A program made the translations under genes and the position numbers. Shown in pieces: positions 1-10,248 of a DNA stretch of 64,000 nucleotides. Every line of letters starts with the position of its first letter. Position 1 is the stretch's first letter. Source of the stretch: Microbacterium sufflavum (GTDB taxonomy: Bacteria; Actinomycetota; Actinomycetes; Actinomycetales; Microbacteriaceae); NCBI RefSeq assembly GCF_023101165.1, contig NZ_CP078076.1, positions 62,001-126,000 of the forward strand. Direction: 5' to 3'. Under the pieces are notes generated by a model. It made no database searches and was not told the origin of the DNA. It worked only from the letters and a program-made list of their open reading frames with translations.

Positions 1-251
1 ATGACCCCCATCAGCAGCAGGGCGCCGGTGACGCTGCTCGCCACGCGGAAGATGAACCCCTGCGTGCGGCCGTACCAGAGCTGCACCGCGAAGGAGATCA
101 GGACGACGGCGCCGAACCCGACGAGCATCCAGGGGATGCGCCACTCCTCCGCAGCGAAGATGCCGATCAGGATCGTGCCGACGAAGGCCACCGCCCACAC
201 CACGATCACGCCGGTGAAGGCGTTGCGCGGAGCGAGGGCGGGTTCTGACAT
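1..251 (-). CDS. Small membrane protein, 3' end cut by window edge
   Basis: The start codon ATG is at 251 and the frame stays open through base 1, giving 83 visible codons. The protein begins MSEPALAPRN and then shows three hydrophobic segments at about residues 13-35, 39-60 and 65-83, so it is an integral membrane protein of unknown function. An AAGAAT hexamer lies six bases before the start, with GGAGA just upstream of the ATG, so either a short leader or a leaderless start is possible. It is divergent from the GlnR-like regulator. I recognise no family. Confidence 0.6.
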   Translation of the reverse strand, partial: MSEPALAPRNAFTGVIVVWAVAFVGTILIGIFAAEEWRIPWMLVGFGAVVLISFAVQLWYGRTQGFIFRVASSVTGALLLMGV

Positions 252-325
252 GTCTCCATTCTTGCGCATCCACGGCCGCTATCATGGCGGCACGGCGTCG
301 AACCCCCCGCCGGTGAGGAGTGCGC

Positions 326-1009
326 GTGGCCCTGGTGCTGGTTCTGACCAACGCTCCCCTCTCGGAGCAGGTGCTTCCCGCGCTGGAGCTGCTCAGCCAT
401 CGCACCCGCCAGATCCCGGCCGAACCGGCGCAGCTCGTGAACGCTCCGGAGTACGACGTGGCGGTGGTCGACGGCCGCCACGACCTGGTCGGAGCGAAGT
501 CGCTGTGCCGGCTGCTGCGCGCCACCGGCCAGCAGGCCCCGCTCCTCCTCGTCGTCACGGAGGGCGGCATGAGCGCGCTCTCCGGCGACTGGGGCATCGA
601 CGACGTGCTGCTCGCGACGGCCGGCCCCGCCGAGATCGACGCCCGCGTCCGGCTCGCCATCGCCCGCCGCGACGAGGTGTCCGAGCCCGCGCGCGTGCAG
701 GCCTCCGGCGTCACGATCGACGAGCAGTCGTACTCGGCCAAGCTGCACGGCAAGCCCCTCGACCTCACCTACAAGGAGTTCCAGCTCCTGCACTTCCTGG
801 CCACGCACCCGTCGCGGGTGTTCACGCGCGAGCAGCTGCTCAGCGAGGTATGGGGCTACGACTACTTCGGCGGCACCCGCACGGTCGACGTGCACGTGCG
901 ACGGCTCAGGGCGAAGCTCGGCGACCAGGAGCAGATCATCGGCACGGTCCGCAACGTCGGGTACCGCTTCAACGTGTACGACGACGAGAGCCTCGTCGGC
1001 ACGGGGTGA
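326..1009 (+). CDS. glnR: GlnR-type OmpR-family response regulator
   Basis: An N-terminal receiver-like domain is followed by an OmpR-type winged helix. The text closely resembles actinobacterial Gln[14 protein letters not shown] near the start, VVDGRHDL around residue 49 (the aspartate matching GlnR Asp50), [18 protein letters not shown], and a C-terminal block [20 protein letters not shown] followed by [10 protein letters not shown]. GlnR is known as the orphan global nitrogen regulator of actinobacteria. I chose GTG 326 because GAGGAG (315-320) sits five bases upstream; GTG 320 would overlap that site. TATCAT at 280-285 is a plausible -10. It is followed by ppk, mutT1 and pst, which suggests a nitrogen/phosphate link (inference). 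Confidence 0.85.
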   Translation: MALVLVLTNAPLSEQVLPALELLSHRTRQIPAEPAQLVNAPEYDVAVVDGRHDLVGAKSLCRLLRATGQQAPLLLVVTEGGMSALSGDWGIDDVLLATAGPAEIDARVRLAIARRDEVSEPARVQASGVTIDEQSYSAKLHGKPLDLTYKEFQLLHFLATHPSRVFTREQLLSEVWGYDYFGGTRTVDVHVRRLRAKLGDQEQIIGTVRNVGYRFNVYDDESLVGTG

Positions 1010-1054
1010 CCGGCGTTCACACGCCCGACACCTCCCGGTGCTTAGATGTACCCC

Positions 1055-3220
1055 ATGATCGATCCCGCACTCGCCGACGCCGGCCTCGGTGACGCCGAAG
1101 ACGACGACTTCGATGCCGTGGAGTCCCCGGACTCGCAACTGCCCGACCACCGGTACCTGGACCGCGAGCTGAGCTGGCTCGCGTTCAACCAGCGTGTGCT
1201 CGAGCTCGCCGAGGATCCGACGCTGCCCGAGCTGGAGCGCGCGAACTTCCTGGCGATCTTCGCGAGCAACCTCGACGAGTTCTTCATGGTGCGCGTCGCC
1301 GGCCTCAAGCGCCGCATCATGACCGGCCTCGCGGTGCCGACCAACATCGGCCGCTCCCCCGTCGACGCCCTGGCCGACATCTCGCGCGAAGCACACGCGC
1401 TGCAGCTGCGGCACGCGGCCGCGTGGACCAACCTGGTGCGTCCCGCTCTCGCCGACTCCGGCATCGAGATCACCGAGTGGTCCGACCTCACCGACGAGGA
1501 GCGCAGCGCGCTGTCCGACTACTTCGGCGCGCAGGTCTTCCCCGTGCTCATGCCGCTGGCGGTCGACCCCGCTCACCCGTTCCCCTACATCTCCGGGCTG
1601 TCGCTGAACCTCGCGATCCGCATCCGCAACGCCCGCACGGGCCGTCAGGAGTTCGCCCGTCTCAAGGTGCCGCCGATGCTGCCGCGCTTCGTCGAGGTGC
1701 CGTCCACCGGGGAGATCAAGCGCTTCCTGCGCCTGGAAGAGCTGATCGCCAACCACCTCGGCGACCTGTTCCCCGGGATGGAGGTGCTCGACCACCACGC
1801 GTTCCGCCTCACCCGCAACGAGGACGTGGAGATCGAGGAGGACGAGAGCGAGAATCTCATCCAGGCGCTGGAGGCGGAGCTGCTGCGCCGCCGGTTCGGC
1901 CCGCCCATCCGCCTCGAGATCACCGACGACATGGACGACGTCACGATGGACCTGCTCGTGCGCGAGCTCGACATCACCGATCTGGAGGTCTACCGCCTTC
2001 CCGGACCGCTCGACCTGCGGGGCCTGTTCGACCTGTCACGCATCGACCGTCCCGACCTGCGCTACCCGCCGCACCTGCCCACGACTGCGGTGGCGTTCCA
2101 GCCGGCGGGATCGAGCAACCGGGCCGACATCTTCAAGGCCATCCGCAAGTCCGACGTGCTCGTGCACCACCCCTACGAGTCGTTCACGACCAGCGTGCAG
2201 GCGTTCCTGGAGCAGGCGGCGCGAGACCCGCACGTGCTGGCGATCAAGCAGACGCTGTACCGCACCTCGGGCGACAGCCCCGTCGTGCAGGCACTCATCG
2301 ACGCCGCCGAGGCCGGCAAGCAGGTGCTCGCCCTGGTCGAGGTGAAGGCGCGGTTCGACGAGGCGAACAACATCGTGTGGGCACGCAAGCTGGAGAAGGC
2401 CGGCGTGCACGTGGTCTACGGGCTGGTCGGCCTCAAGACGCACTGCAAGCTCGCGCTCGTGATCCGCGAGGAGGACGGCCTGCTGCGGCACTACTCCCAC
2501 GTCGGCACGGGCAACTACAACCCCAAGACCAGCCGCATCTACGAGGACTTCGGCCTGTTCACCGCCGACGCCCAGGTCGGCAAGGACCTGACCCGGCTGT
2601 TCAACGAGCTCAGCGGCTACGCGATCGAGAAGAAGTTCAAGCGCCTCCTGGTCGCACCGCTGCACCTGCGCAAGGGCCTCATCCGCCTGATCGACGCCGA
2701 GCGCCGCAACGCCGAGGCTGGCGTGCCCGCACACATCCGCATCAAGGTGAACTCGATGGTGGACGAGGAGATCATCGACGCCCTGTACCGCGCCAGCGCC
2801 GCAGGCGTGAAGGTCGACGTGTGGGTGCGGGGCATCTGCAGCCTGCGCACCGACCTCGAGGGCATCAGCGACAACATCACCGTCCGCAGCATCCTCGGCC
2901 GCTACCTGGAGCACTCGCGCATCTTCGCGTTCGAGAACGGCGGCGACCCGCAGGTCTACATCGGCAGCGCCGACATGATGCACCGCAACCTCGACCGTCG
3001 CGTCGAGGCGCTCGTGCGCGTGACCGACCCCGCGCACCTCAAGGAGCTCACGGCGTTCTTCGACCTCGCGATGGACGACGGAACGTCGTCGTGGCACCTC
3101 GGCGCCGACGGCGTCTGGGAGCGCCACGCCGTGAACGCGGACGGCAGGCCGCTGGTCGACCTGCAGGACAAGACCATGGGCATGATCCAGCGGCGCCGGC
3201 GGGCGCGGGCGGTCCGATGA
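1055..3220 (+). CDS. ppk: Polyphosphate kinase (PPK1)
   Basis: This is a full-length PPK1 of about 721 residues. It reversibly transfers the ATP gamma-phosphate to polyphosphate. Family hallmarks are visible: [17 protein letters not shown] and [16 protein letters not shown] at the N-terminus, and in the catalytic C-terminal half [15 protein letters not shown], the histidine-containing [14 protein letters not shown], and the second histidine region [11 protein letters not shown] place the start at ATG 1055 because TAGATG at 1043-1048 lies six bases upstream, matching the leaderless pattern used elsewhere in the window. ATG 1046 in the same frame would overlap that hexamer. The stop overlaps the mutT1 start (ATGA), so the two are co-translated. 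Confidence 0.95.
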   Translation: MIDPALADAGLGDAEDDDFDAVESPDSQLPDHRYLDRELSWLAFNQRVLELAEDPTLPELERANFLAIFASNLDEFFMVRVAGLKRRIMTGLAVPTNIGRSPVDALADISREAHALQLRHAAAWTNLVRPALADSGIEITEWSDLTDEERSALSDYFGAQVFPVLMPLAVDPAHPFPYISGLSLNLAIRIRNARTGRQEFARLKVPPMLPRFVEVPSTGEIKRFLRLEELIANHLGDLFPGMEVLDHHAFRLTRNEDVEIEEDESENLIQALEAELLRRRFGPPIRLEITDDMDDVTMDLLVRELDITDLEVYRLPGPLDLRGLFDLSRIDRPDLRYPPHLPTTAVAFQPAGSSNRADIFKAIRKSDVLVHHPYESFTTSVQAFLEQAARDPHVLAIKQTLYRTSGDSPVVQALIDAAEAGKQVLALVEVKARFDEANNIVWARKLEKAGVHVVYGLVGLKTHCKLALVIREEDGLLRHYSHVGTGNYNPKTSRIYEDFGLFTADAQVGKDLTRLFNELSGYAIEKKFKRLLVAPLHLRKGLIRLIDAERRNAEAGVPAHIRIKVNSMVDEEIIDALYRASAAGVKVDVWVRGICSLRTDLEGISDNITVRSILGRYLEHSRIFAFENGGDPQVYIGSADMMHRNLDRRVEALVRVTDPAHLKELTAFFDLAMDDGTSSWHLGADGVWERHAVNADGRPLVDLQDKTMGMIQRRRRARAVR

Positions 3221-4203
3221 CGGCGCGGCAGCTCCAGCTCCCCGAGGACATCGCCCGCTCCAAGTGGGCGGACAAGGCCGTGTACGCCGCGGGTGCCGTG
3301 GTGTGGCGCCTGGTCGACGGCAAGCTGCGCATCCTGCTGATCCACCGCACGAAGTACCGCGACGTCACGCTCCCCAAGGGCAAGGTCGACCCCGGTGAGA
3401 TGCTCGCGGAGACGGCCGTGCGCGAGGTGCACGAGGAGACGGGCATCCGCGTCGCCCTCGGCGTCCCCGTGGGGGTGAGCCGCTACCTGCTCGCCTCACG
3501 CAAGCAGAAGGTCGTGCACTACTGGGCGGCCGAGGCGACCGACGAGGCCATCCGGGCGTCGACGTTCGTGCCCAACCGGGAGATCGCCGCGCTCGAGTGG
3601 GTCAGCGTCAAGAAGGCCCGCGCCGCGCTCAGCTACCCGGTCGACCACGAGATCCTCGACGCGTTCGCGGCCCTCGTCGACGACGGCGTCCTGCGCACCT
3701 TCCCGGTGATCGCGCTCCGGCACGCGAAGGCCCTCCCCCGCTCGGAGTGGGACGGCGCGGACTCCGCGCGGCCGCTCACCGAACGCGGCCGACGCCAGGC
3801 CAAGGCGATCGTGGGTCCGCTCCGCGCGTTCGGCGTGCGCAAGCTCATCACGAGCGATGCGGTGCGCTGCGTGCAGACGGTCGCCCCGCTGGCGAAGGCC
3901 CTGGACCGCAAGCCGGTGAAGACGGAGAAGATCAGCCAGGACGCGTGGGAGGACGGCACCGCAGACCTCCGCTCGGTCGTCGGACGCCGCATCCGCTCCG
4001 GCAAGCCCGCCGTGCTGTGCAGCCACGGCCCCGTGCTGCCCGCCCTGCTCGCCGAGATCGCCCTCGCCACCGGCACCGTGCGCGGCTCGTACGTGACCAG
4101 CGCCGCCGATCTGGAGACCGGCGCGTTCTCCGTCGTGCACGTGTCCGCCACGAATCCCGGCTCCGGGATCATCTCGATCGAGACGCACGCGCCGAAGGTC
4201 TGA
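3217..4203 (+). CDS. mutT1: MutT1-type Nudix hydrolase fused to histidine phosphatase
   Basis: The protein has 328 residues in two domains. The N-terminal Nudix domain carries a full Nudix box at residues 55-77 (G55, E61, R69-E70, E73-E74, G76). The C-terminal half is a SixA-like histidine phosphatase with LRHAKAL at about residue 175 and the second histidine in CSHGPV. This architecture matches mycobacterial MutT1, which hydrolyses 8-oxo-(d)GTP and diadenosine polyphosphates. The start overlaps the ppk stop by four bases (ATGA). Placing a nucleotide-sanitising or Ap4A hydrolase beside ppk is common in actinobacteria. Substrate choice cannot be read from sequence. Confidence 0.9.
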   Translation: MTARQLQLPEDIARSKWADKAVYAAGAVVWRLVDGKLRILLIHRTKYRDVTLPKGKVDPGEMLAETAVREVHEETGIRVALGVPVGVSRYLLASRKQKVVHYWAAEATDEAIRASTFVPNREIAALEWVSVKKARAALSYPVDHEILDAFAALVDDGVLRTFPVIALRHAKALPRSEWDGADSARPLTERGRRQAKAIVGPLRAFGVRKLITSDAVRCVQTVAPLAKALDRKPVKTEKISQDAWEDGTADLRSVVGRRIRSGKPAVLCSHGPVLPALLAEIALATGTVRGSYVTSAADLETGAFSVVHVSATNPGSGIISIETHAPKV

Positions 4204-4278
4204 CACGTCGGCGGACCCGCGAACGAGGGCGCTCGAGCCCGCGCGGCGCCTGGGATCGCCCCCAGAGCGTCTCCGGTC

Positions 4279-4300
4279 GTTCACCTGCCGTTCACCTGCG
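4279..4300 (+). promoter_or_regulatory. PHO-box-like tandem repeat upstream of pstS
   Basis: Two adjacent 11-base direct repeats, GTTCACCTGCC and GTTCACCTGCG, occupy 4279-4300. Actinobacterial PhoP binds tandem 11-bp units of the GTTCACC type, so this is a likely PhoP site driving the pst operon. A -10-like TAGCGT follows at 4328-4333. PstS starts at 4385 with AAGGA just upstream. Confidence 0.75.
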
Positions 4301-4384
4301 AGGGAGAGTCTCGTTAACCGTCGCCCCTAGCGTCACTGTGTGCCCTGCACCGGGCCCCAACCCTCCACGATCGAAGGATCCACA

Positions 4385-5488
4385 GTGAAGATCTCCCGAA
4401 TCGCACGAATCGGCGCCATCGGCGCCGTCGCCGCTCTCGCACTCGCCGGCTGTGCCGCGAACGAAGGCGGCACCGGCGGCTCCACCGACGAGTCCAGCGA
4501 GTCCACGCTCTCCGGCACGATCGACGCGACCGGCGCGTCCTCCCAGACCGCAGCCCAGGAGGCCTGGGTCGCCGCGTTCCAGACCGCCAACCCCGACGTG
4601 ACCGTCAACTACGAGCCCACCGGCTCCGGCACGGGCCGCGAGAACTTCCTCGAGGGCGGCAGCAACTTCATCGGCTCCGACCGCGCATTCAACGACGAGG
4701 AGATCGCCGCCGGCGGCTTCGGCGCCTGCACGACCGACGACATCGTCGAGGTCCCGCTCTACATCTCGCCCGTCGCGGTCGCGTTCAACCTCGAGGGCAT
4801 CGACACCCTGAACCTCGACGCCGCGACCATCGCGGGCATCTTCGCCGGCACCATCACCAACTGGAACGACGCCGCGATCGCCGCTCTCAACGAGGGCGTC
4901 GAGCTGCCCGACCTGGCGATCTCGCCCGTGCACCGCTCCGACCCGTCCGGCACGCAGGAGACCTTCGCGAAGTACCTCAGCGCGACCGCTCCCGACGTGT
5001 GGACCTACGAGGTCTCGGACGAGTGGCCGATCCAGGGCGGCGAGGCCGCTCAGGGCACCTCGGGCGTGAAGCAGGCCATCACCGCCGGCAACGGCGCCAT
5101 CGGCTTCCTCGACGCCTCGCAGGCGGACGGCCTCGGCCAGGTCGCCGTGGGCGTCGGCGAGGAGTTCGTGCCCTACTCGGCCGAGGCCGCAGCGAAGCTC
5201 GTCGAGGCCTCGCCGCTCGCCGAGGGCCGCGGCGAGGGCGACCTCGTCTTCGACGTCGACCCGGCCTCCGCCGCGGACGGCGCCTACCCGATCGCCCTGG
5301 TCAGCTACCTCATCGGCTGCGAGCAGTACGAGGACAGCAACGTCGCGGAGCTCGTGAAGGCCTACTTCACGTACATCGCGAGCGCCGAGGGCCAGGACGC
5401 CGCCGCGGAGAACGCCGGCAGCGCCCCGATCTCGGACGGCCTGCGCGAGCAGGTCCAGGCCGCGATCGACCTGATCCAGGTCGGCTGA
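4385..5488 (+). CDS. pstS: Phosphate ABC transporter substrate-binding lipoprotein PstS
   Basis: The protein has 367 residues. The signal sequence ends in a lipobox LALAGC with the lipidated cysteine at residue 23, followed by a Gly/Ser/Thr/Glu linker. The mature part has the PstS hallmarks DATGASSQT, NYEPTGSGTGRENF, FIGSDRAFNDEE, WNDAAIAALN and VHRSDPSGTQETF, which form the phosphate-binding site in the family. It captures phosphate outside the membrane for PstCAB. Start GTG 4385 has AAGGA about six bases upstream; upstream in-frame starts would put extra residues before the signal peptide. The gene sits behind a PHO-box-like repeat and is followed by a strong hairpin, consistent with higher expression than the downstream genes. 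Confidence 0.95.
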   Translation: MKISRIARIGAIGAVAALALAGCAANEGGTGGSTDESSESTLSGTIDATGASSQTAAQEAWVAAFQTANPDVTVNYEPTGSGTGRENFLEGGSNFIGSDRAFNDEEIAAGGFGACTTDDIVEVPLYISPVAVAFNLEGIDTLNLDAATIAGIFAGTITNWNDAAIAALNEGVELPDLAISPVHRSDPSGTQETFAKYLSATAPDVWTYEVSDEWPIQGGEAAQGTSGVKQAITAGNGAIGFLDASQADGLGQVAVGVGEEFVPYSAEAAAKLVEASPLAEGRGEGDLVFDVDPASAADGAYPIALVSYLIGCEQYEDSNVAELVKAYFTYIASAEGQDAAAENAGSAPISDGLREQVQAAIDLIQVG

Positions 5489-5511
5489 TCCCGCCGATCC
5501 GCTGACACGGT

Positions 5512-5541
5512 GCCCCCGCGTCCCGACACGGACGCGGGGGC
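5512..5541 (+). terminator. Intercistronic hairpin between pstS and pstC
   Basis: A perfect 12-bp stem (5512-5523 with 5530-5541, loop of six) lies in the 105-base gap. There is no U tract, so it may act as a partial terminator or 3' stabiliser that favours pstS over pstCAB. Confidence 0.65.
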
Positions 5542-5593
5542 TCCGCCGGGTCAGCACCCGATCCATCTCCACCCGGCCCGAAACAGGGAGATC

Positions 5594-6577
5594 ATGAGCA
5601 CGACCGCGCAGGAGCCCACCACGGCACCGGCACCGACCCCGGCGCCGCCCGCACCGATCAAGGCCAAGCAGCGACTCGGCGACCGGGTGTTCTCCGGCAC
5701 CGCACTCGGAGCGGGGATCATCATCCTCGTCGTGCTCGCCCTCGTCGCCGCGTTCCTCATCATCCAGAGCCTCCCGGCCTTCCAGCTCGACACCACCGAC
5801 AACCACATCCTGCGCGGCGAATCCTTCTGGGCCTATGTCTGGCCGCTCGTCTTCGGCACGCTGTGGGCCTCGTTCATCGCCCTGATCATCGCGGCCCCCA
5901 TCGCCATCGGCATCGCGCTGTTCATCTCGCACTACGCGCACCGCCGACTCGCGGCCGTACTCGGCTACATCATCGACCTGCTCGCGGCCGTGCCGTCCGT
6001 GGTCTTCGGCCTGTGGGGCGGACTCGTGCTCGCCCCGCTGCTCCAGCCGATCTACGTCTGGCTGAACGACAACGCCTCCTGGGTGCCCTTCTTCGGCGGT
6101 CAGGTCTCCGCCACGGGCAAGACCATCCTCACCGCGGCCCTCGTCCTCGCCGTGATGTGCATCCCGATCATGACCGCCATCTGCCGCGAGGTCTTCCTGC
6201 AGACGCCGAAGCTGCACGAGGAGGCCGCCCTGGCCCTCGGCGCCACCCGCTGGGAGATGGTGCGCATGGCCGTGCTCCCCTTCGCCCGCGGCGGCATGGT
6301 CTCCGCCGCGATGCTCGCGCTCGGGCGGGCCCTGGGCGAGACCATGGCCGTGACCATGGTGCTCTCCCCCTCGGCGGTCGTGAGCTTCCTGGTGCTCACC
6401 GCCACGAACCCCACGCCGATCCCCGCGAACATCGCCCTCGCCTTCCCCGAGGCGCACGGCACGGGCGTCAACACGCTCATCGCGACCGGCCTCATCCTCT
6501 TCGTCGTGACCTTCGCGGTCAACGCCGTGGCGCGCTGGATCGTCGCCCGCCGCGCCGAGTTCTCTGGAGCGAACTGA
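5594..6577 (+). CDS. pstC: Phosphate ABC transporter permease PstC
   Basis: The protein has 327 residues. A proline/alanine/threonine-rich N-terminal tail of about 25 residues precedes a first transmembrane helix. Further helices and the BPD permease signature follow (EEAALALGATRWEMVRMAVLP). FISHYAHRR and the AVPSVVFGLWGG segment are typical of PstC. It forms the membrane channel with PstA. Start ATG 5594 has AGGGAG four bases upstream. The stop is one base before the pstA ATG, so the two are co-translated. Confidence 0.95.
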   Translation: MSTTAQEPTTAPAPTPAPPAPIKAKQRLGDRVFSGTALGAGIIILVVLALVAAFLIIQSLPAFQLDTTDNHILRGESFWAYVWPLVFGTLWASFIALIIAAPIAIGIALFISHYAHRRLAAVLGYIIDLLAAVPSVVFGLWGGLVLAPLLQPIYVWLNDNASWVPFFGGQVSATGKTILTAALVLAVMCIPIMTAICREVFLQTPKLHEEAALALGATRWEMVRMAVLPFARGGMVSAAMLALGRALGETMAVTMVLSPSAVVSFLVLTATNPTPIPANIALAFPEAHGTGVNTLIATGLILFVVTFAVNAVARWIVARRAEFSGAN

Positions 6578-6578
6578 C

Positions 6579-7673
6579 ATGACCGTCCTCACCAGCGCTC
6601 CCCCCGCGCCGAGCGCCTCCCTCACCTCCGGCCGCCTCCCGAAGTGGGCGCCGTGGGCCCTGCTCGGCGTCTCGTTCGCGGTCTCGGCGGCCGTGTTCGG
6701 CGTCGCCGCGGCGGGGTCGGACACGCCGCTCGCCGACTTCAACATCGCGGGCACCGTGATCGTCGGCATCCTGCTCTACATGGTGATCATCACGGTGATC
6801 TCGTCGATCGCCGAGAGCCGCCGCAAGGCCGTGGACCGGCTCATGACGGCCCTCGTCGCCACCGCCTTCCTGATCGCGCTGCTGCCGCTCGTGTCGCTGC
6901 TGTGGACCGTGGTGGCGAACGGCATCGAACGCTTCGACGCCGAGTTCTTCAGCTACTCCATGCGCAACGTGGTCGGCGACGGCGGCGGCATCGTGCACGC
7001 CATCTGGGGCACCGTGCTGATCACCCTGACGGCCACGATCATCTCGGTCCCGATCGGGCTCATGACCTCGATCTACCTGGTCGAGTACGGGCGCGGGAAG
7101 ATCGCGAAGGCCATCACGTTCTTCGTCGACGTGATGACGGGCATCCCGTCGATCGTCGCCGGTCTGTTCATCTACGCCGTGTTCGCGCTGCTGCTGCGAC
7201 CGGGCATCTCGATGGGCTTCATGGGCGCGCTCGCCCTCGCCGTGCTGATGACCCCGGTCGTCGTCCGCGGCAGCGAGGAACTGCTGCGCATCGTCCCGAA
7301 CGAACTGCGTGAGGCCTCCTACGCGCTGGGCGTGCCGAAGTGGCTGACGATCCTCAAGGTCGTGCTGCCCACCTCCATCGCCGGCATCATGACCTCGGTC
7401 ATGCTCGCGATCTCCCGCGTGATCGGTGAGACCGCCCCGCTGCTGCTGACCGCCGGCTTCACGCAGAGCCTCAACACGAACATCTTCGACGGTCAGATGA
7501 TGACCCTGCCGGTGTTCGCCTACAACCAGTACATGAACCAGGGCACCAACCCCGACGCCGCGGTCGCGCGCGCCTGGGCCGCCGCCCTCACCCTCATCCT
7601 CATCGTCATGGTGCTGAACCTCCTCGCGCGTCTGATCGCGAAGTGGTTCGCCCCGAAACTCTCCGGCCGCTGA
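6579..7673 (+). CDS. pstA: Phosphate ABC transporter permease PstA
   Basis: The protein has 364 residues, longer than many PstA proteins because of an N-terminal extension with two extra hydrophobic segments at about residues 20-45 and 50-70. The core has [31 protein letters not shown] and the permease loop [23 protein letters not shown], which contacts the ATPase. Start ATG 6579 follows GGAG. It is one base from pstC and 26 bases from pstB. Confidence 0.95.
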   Translation: MTVLTSAPPAPSASLTSGRLPKWAPWALLGVSFAVSAAVFGVAAAGSDTPLADFNIAGTVIVGILLYMVIITVISSIAESRRKAVDRLMTALVATAFLIALLPLVSLLWTVVANGIERFDAEFFSYSMRNVVGDGGGIVHAIWGTVLITLTATIISVPIGLMTSIYLVEYGRGKIAKAITFFVDVMTGIPSIVAGLFIYAVFALLLRPGISMGFMGALALAVLMTPVVVRGSEELLRIVPNELREASYALGVPKWLTILKVVLPTSIAGIMTSVMLAISRVIGETAPLLLTAGFTQSLNTNIFDGQMMTLPVFAYNQYMNQGTNPDAAVARAWAAALTLILIVMVLNLLARLIAKWFAPKLSGR

Positions 7674-7699
7674 GCCCGAACCTCAGAACAGGAAACCCC

Positions 7700-8479
<780 letters not shown>

Positions 8480-8495
8480 ACCGCCGGTACGACAA

Positions 8496-8523
8496 GGGCC
8501 CGGGTGCGACGGCACCCGGGCCC
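8496..8523 (+). terminator. Terminator between convergent pstB and pabC
   Basis: A perfect 12-bp stem (8496-8507 with 8512-8523, tetraloop GACG) lies between two convergent genes. It can serve both directions. Confidence 0.75.
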
Positions 8524-8539
8524 CTCCGCGTCTGCGGCC

Positions 8540-9424
8540 TCAGTCGCGCGGCGAGAGCAGGTACGCGTTGAGCTCGTCCGTGAGCGCGGCATCCACCGGC
8601 AGCGGCACACCGTCGACCGCGGTGATGGCCGCCGCGAGACGCACGCTCGACACCAGCCACGCCGCATCGGCCCGGGTGAGGTCGCCCGCGGGGATGCGGT
8701 CGTAGCCGACCTCGAAGCCGCGCGCGCTGAGGTGGTCATACACGCTGAGCTGTGTGGTGCCGTGCAGGATCCCGCCGTTCGGCGCCGGGGTCGTGAACCG
8801 GTCGCCGAAGCGCAGGAGGAGCGAGGCCGTCGGCGCCTCCAGCACGAAGCCGTCGCTCGAGAGGAACACCGCGTCGTCGGCCCCGCGCCGCTTGGCCTCG
8901 CGCAGCGCCGCCATGTTCACCGCGTACGACAGGGTCTTGGCGCCCAGCAGCAGCCACGGCGCCCGCTCGGCGGCACCGAGGTCGTACCCGCGGTCGAGCG
9001 TGACCACCTTCACGCCGTCGCGGCGCACGGCGGAGAAGTCCGCGGCGGGAGCGGCCGTGACCCAGGCGGTGGGTGTGGGTCCGTGCTCCACGCCGCGGCT
9101 GAGGATCAGCTTGATGACCGACTCCCCCGCGCCGAGCTGCGCCGCGGCCCGCTGCACCGCCTGCCGCCACTGCTCGAGGTTCGGCTCGGGGAGGTCGCAC
9201 AGTCGCGCGGAGTGTGCCAGTCGCTCCAGGTGCGGCACGACCTCCTGCGCATGACCGTCGACCACGCCGATCGACTCGAACACGCCGTCCCCCCGCTGGG
9301 TGCTCAGCTCGCCGACACTCAGGGCCGGAGCCGTGGCGTCGACCTGCGTGAACGTGCCGGTGTAGTCGTCGCGCTGCTCGTCGGCGGCGACGGGGTCGAG
9401 CATGAGGGCGAAGCGTCGGGTCAT
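8540..9424 (-). CDS. pabC: Class IV aminotransferase, probable aminodeoxychorismate lyase
   Basis: The protein has 294 residues with the fold-type IV PLP signature: RGDGVFESIGV near residue 44, the probable PLP lysine K163 in GAKTLSYAVN, and DDAVFLSSDGFVLEAPTASLLLR. The last segment binds the cofactor phosphate in this family. Aminodeoxychorismate lyase makes p-aminobenzoate for folate; branched-chain or D-amino-acid transaminases share the fold, so the exact reaction is inferred. The ATG has no Shine-Dalgarno but TAGGCT six bases before it, so the mRNA is probably leaderless. No pabA or pabB is adjacent. Confidence 0.75.
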   Translation of the reverse strand: MTRRFALMLDPVAADEQRDDYTGTFTQVDATAPALSVGELSTQRGDGVFESIGVVDGHAQEVVPHLERLAHSARLCDLPEPNLEQWRQAVQRAAAQLGAGESVIKLILSRGVEHGPTPTAWVTAAPAADFSAVRRDGVKVVTLDRGYDLGAAERAPWLLLGAKTLSYAVNMAALREAKRRGADDAVFLSSDGFVLEAPTASLLLRFGDRFTTPAPNGGILHGTTQLSVYDHLSARGFEVGYDRIPAGDLTRADAAWLVSSVRLAAAITAVDGVPLPVDAALTDELNAYLLSPRD

Positions 9425-9430
9425 GCCACG

Positions 9431-9436
9431 AGCCTA
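9431..9436 (-). promoter_or_regulatory. Leaderless -10 of pabC
   Basis: TAGGCT on the minus strand with exactly six bases to the ATG at 9424, so the transcript should begin at or next to the start codon. Confidence 0.6.
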
Positions 9437-9480
9437 GAACGCCGGGAATACCTGTCGCGCGCTCGCGTTACACTGGAGTG

Positions 9481-9566
9481 GCCGGGCCGCATAACCCCGG
9501 GCTCCAATTTTCGCCGCTGCGAGCGGCCTTCCGCCGAGAGGCGTTCTTGCGGCCCGGTCTTTCTCT
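9481..9566 (+). ncRNA. Candidate structured small RNA between pabC and the 9591 gene
   Basis: No reading frame on this strand explains the segment. TACACT at 9469-9474 is a good -10. The expected transcript start (9481) is the first base of a 10-bp long-range stem: 9481-9490 pairs with 9549-9558, nine Watson-Crick pairs plus one G-U. Inside are hairpins at 9514-9526 (CCGC/GCGG) and 9532-9543 (CGCC-GAGA-GGCG). A pyrimidine-rich CTTTCTCT tail follows the closing stem. The 5' arm can instead pair with CCCGGGCTCC at about 9496-9505, so two folds exclude each other. I cannot assign it to a known RNA family. Confidence 0.4.
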
Positions 9567-9590
9567 GTCCGGGCGCCGGCCGCGGCGCTG

Positions 9591-10220
9591 TCAGGCCAGC
9601 GCGCCCATCCGCCACAGCGCCGCCGAGGCCGAGAGGTCCTGCGCGTACGTGCTCAACCGCAGCGCCCGCGTGGTCAGCTCGCTCGCGCGCTCCGGCTCCG
9701 TCACCTCGTAGTCGTCCGCGGTGTGCGTCGCGCCCGAGGACTGCACGCGGCAGAACGCCGCCGCCCGGTCGAGCGCCACCGCGAAATCGCCCCGGAAGGC
9801 GCCGCGCAGGATCGTGTCGATCAGCGCGACCAGCTCGTCCGGGCTCGCCGGCACCGGGGCACCCGCCACCACGGCGTCGGCGGAGGGCAGCTCGACGCGC
9901 CCCCGGTCGTACAGGAGCGCGGCGGTGCGCGGGTCGCCGTGGATCGCCAGCTGCAGCACGTACAGGCGCCAGAGCGACCCCGGCAGCGTGCGCGACGGCG
10001 CGGTGGACCACAGCTCCGCGATCTCGTCGATGCCGTGCTCGCGCGTGAACGCGATCAGCCGTTCCACGCTCGCGCCGGTCTCGTCCTCGCGCACGCGCGT
10101 CAGCAGCGCGGAGGCCGTGGCGTGCGCGACCCTGCTCTCCTCCGCGGGGTCGCTCGACCCCACGATGTTGTCGAACGCGTGGGAGGGGCGGCGCACGGGC
10201 CGGTGGTGCTGCTCGGGCAT
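9591..10220 (-). CDS. Conserved actinobacterial protein of unknown function
   Basis: The protein has 209 residues, is soluble and is predicted to be mostly helical. It has the segments RRPSHAFDNIVGSSDPAE, LIAFTREHGIDEIAELW and DDYEVTEPERASELTTRALR. I recall relatives in Micrococcales, sometimes labelled as RNA polymerase beta subunit; nothing in the sequence supports that label. TACCCT lies six bases before the ATG, so it is probably leaderless, although GGAGGG directly touches the ATG. It follows rskA on the same strand, about 28 bases away, but has its own promoter. Confidence 0.7.
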   Translation of the reverse strand: MPEQHHRPVRRPSHAFDNIVGSSDPAEESRVAHATASALLTRVREDETGASVERLIAFTREHGIDEIAELWSTAPSRTLPGSLWRLYVLQLAIHGDPRTAALLYDRGRVELPSADAVVAGAPVPASPDELVALIDTILRGAFRGDFAVALDRAAAFCRVQSSGATHTADDYEVTEPERASELTTRALRLSTYAQDLSASAALWRMGALA

Positions 10221-10226
10221 CCCTCC

Positions 10227-10232
10227 AGGGTA
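10227..10232 (-). promoter_or_regulatory. Leaderless -10 of the 9591-10220 gene
   Basis: TACCCT on the minus strand, six bases before the ATG at 10220. Confidence 0.5.
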
Positions 10233-10248
10233 CGCCCGCCGCCGCGGC

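Noticed and set aside
4292..6769. 825-codon minus-strand open frame across pstS and pstC
   Set aside because: Low-complexity Gly/Asp/Arg/His sequence opposite unmistakable pst genes; no start signal.
9481..9566. Candidate RNA as a ribosomal-protein (L10-type) leader
   Set aside because: No ribosomal protein gene follows on this strand and the conserved leader core is not recognisable.
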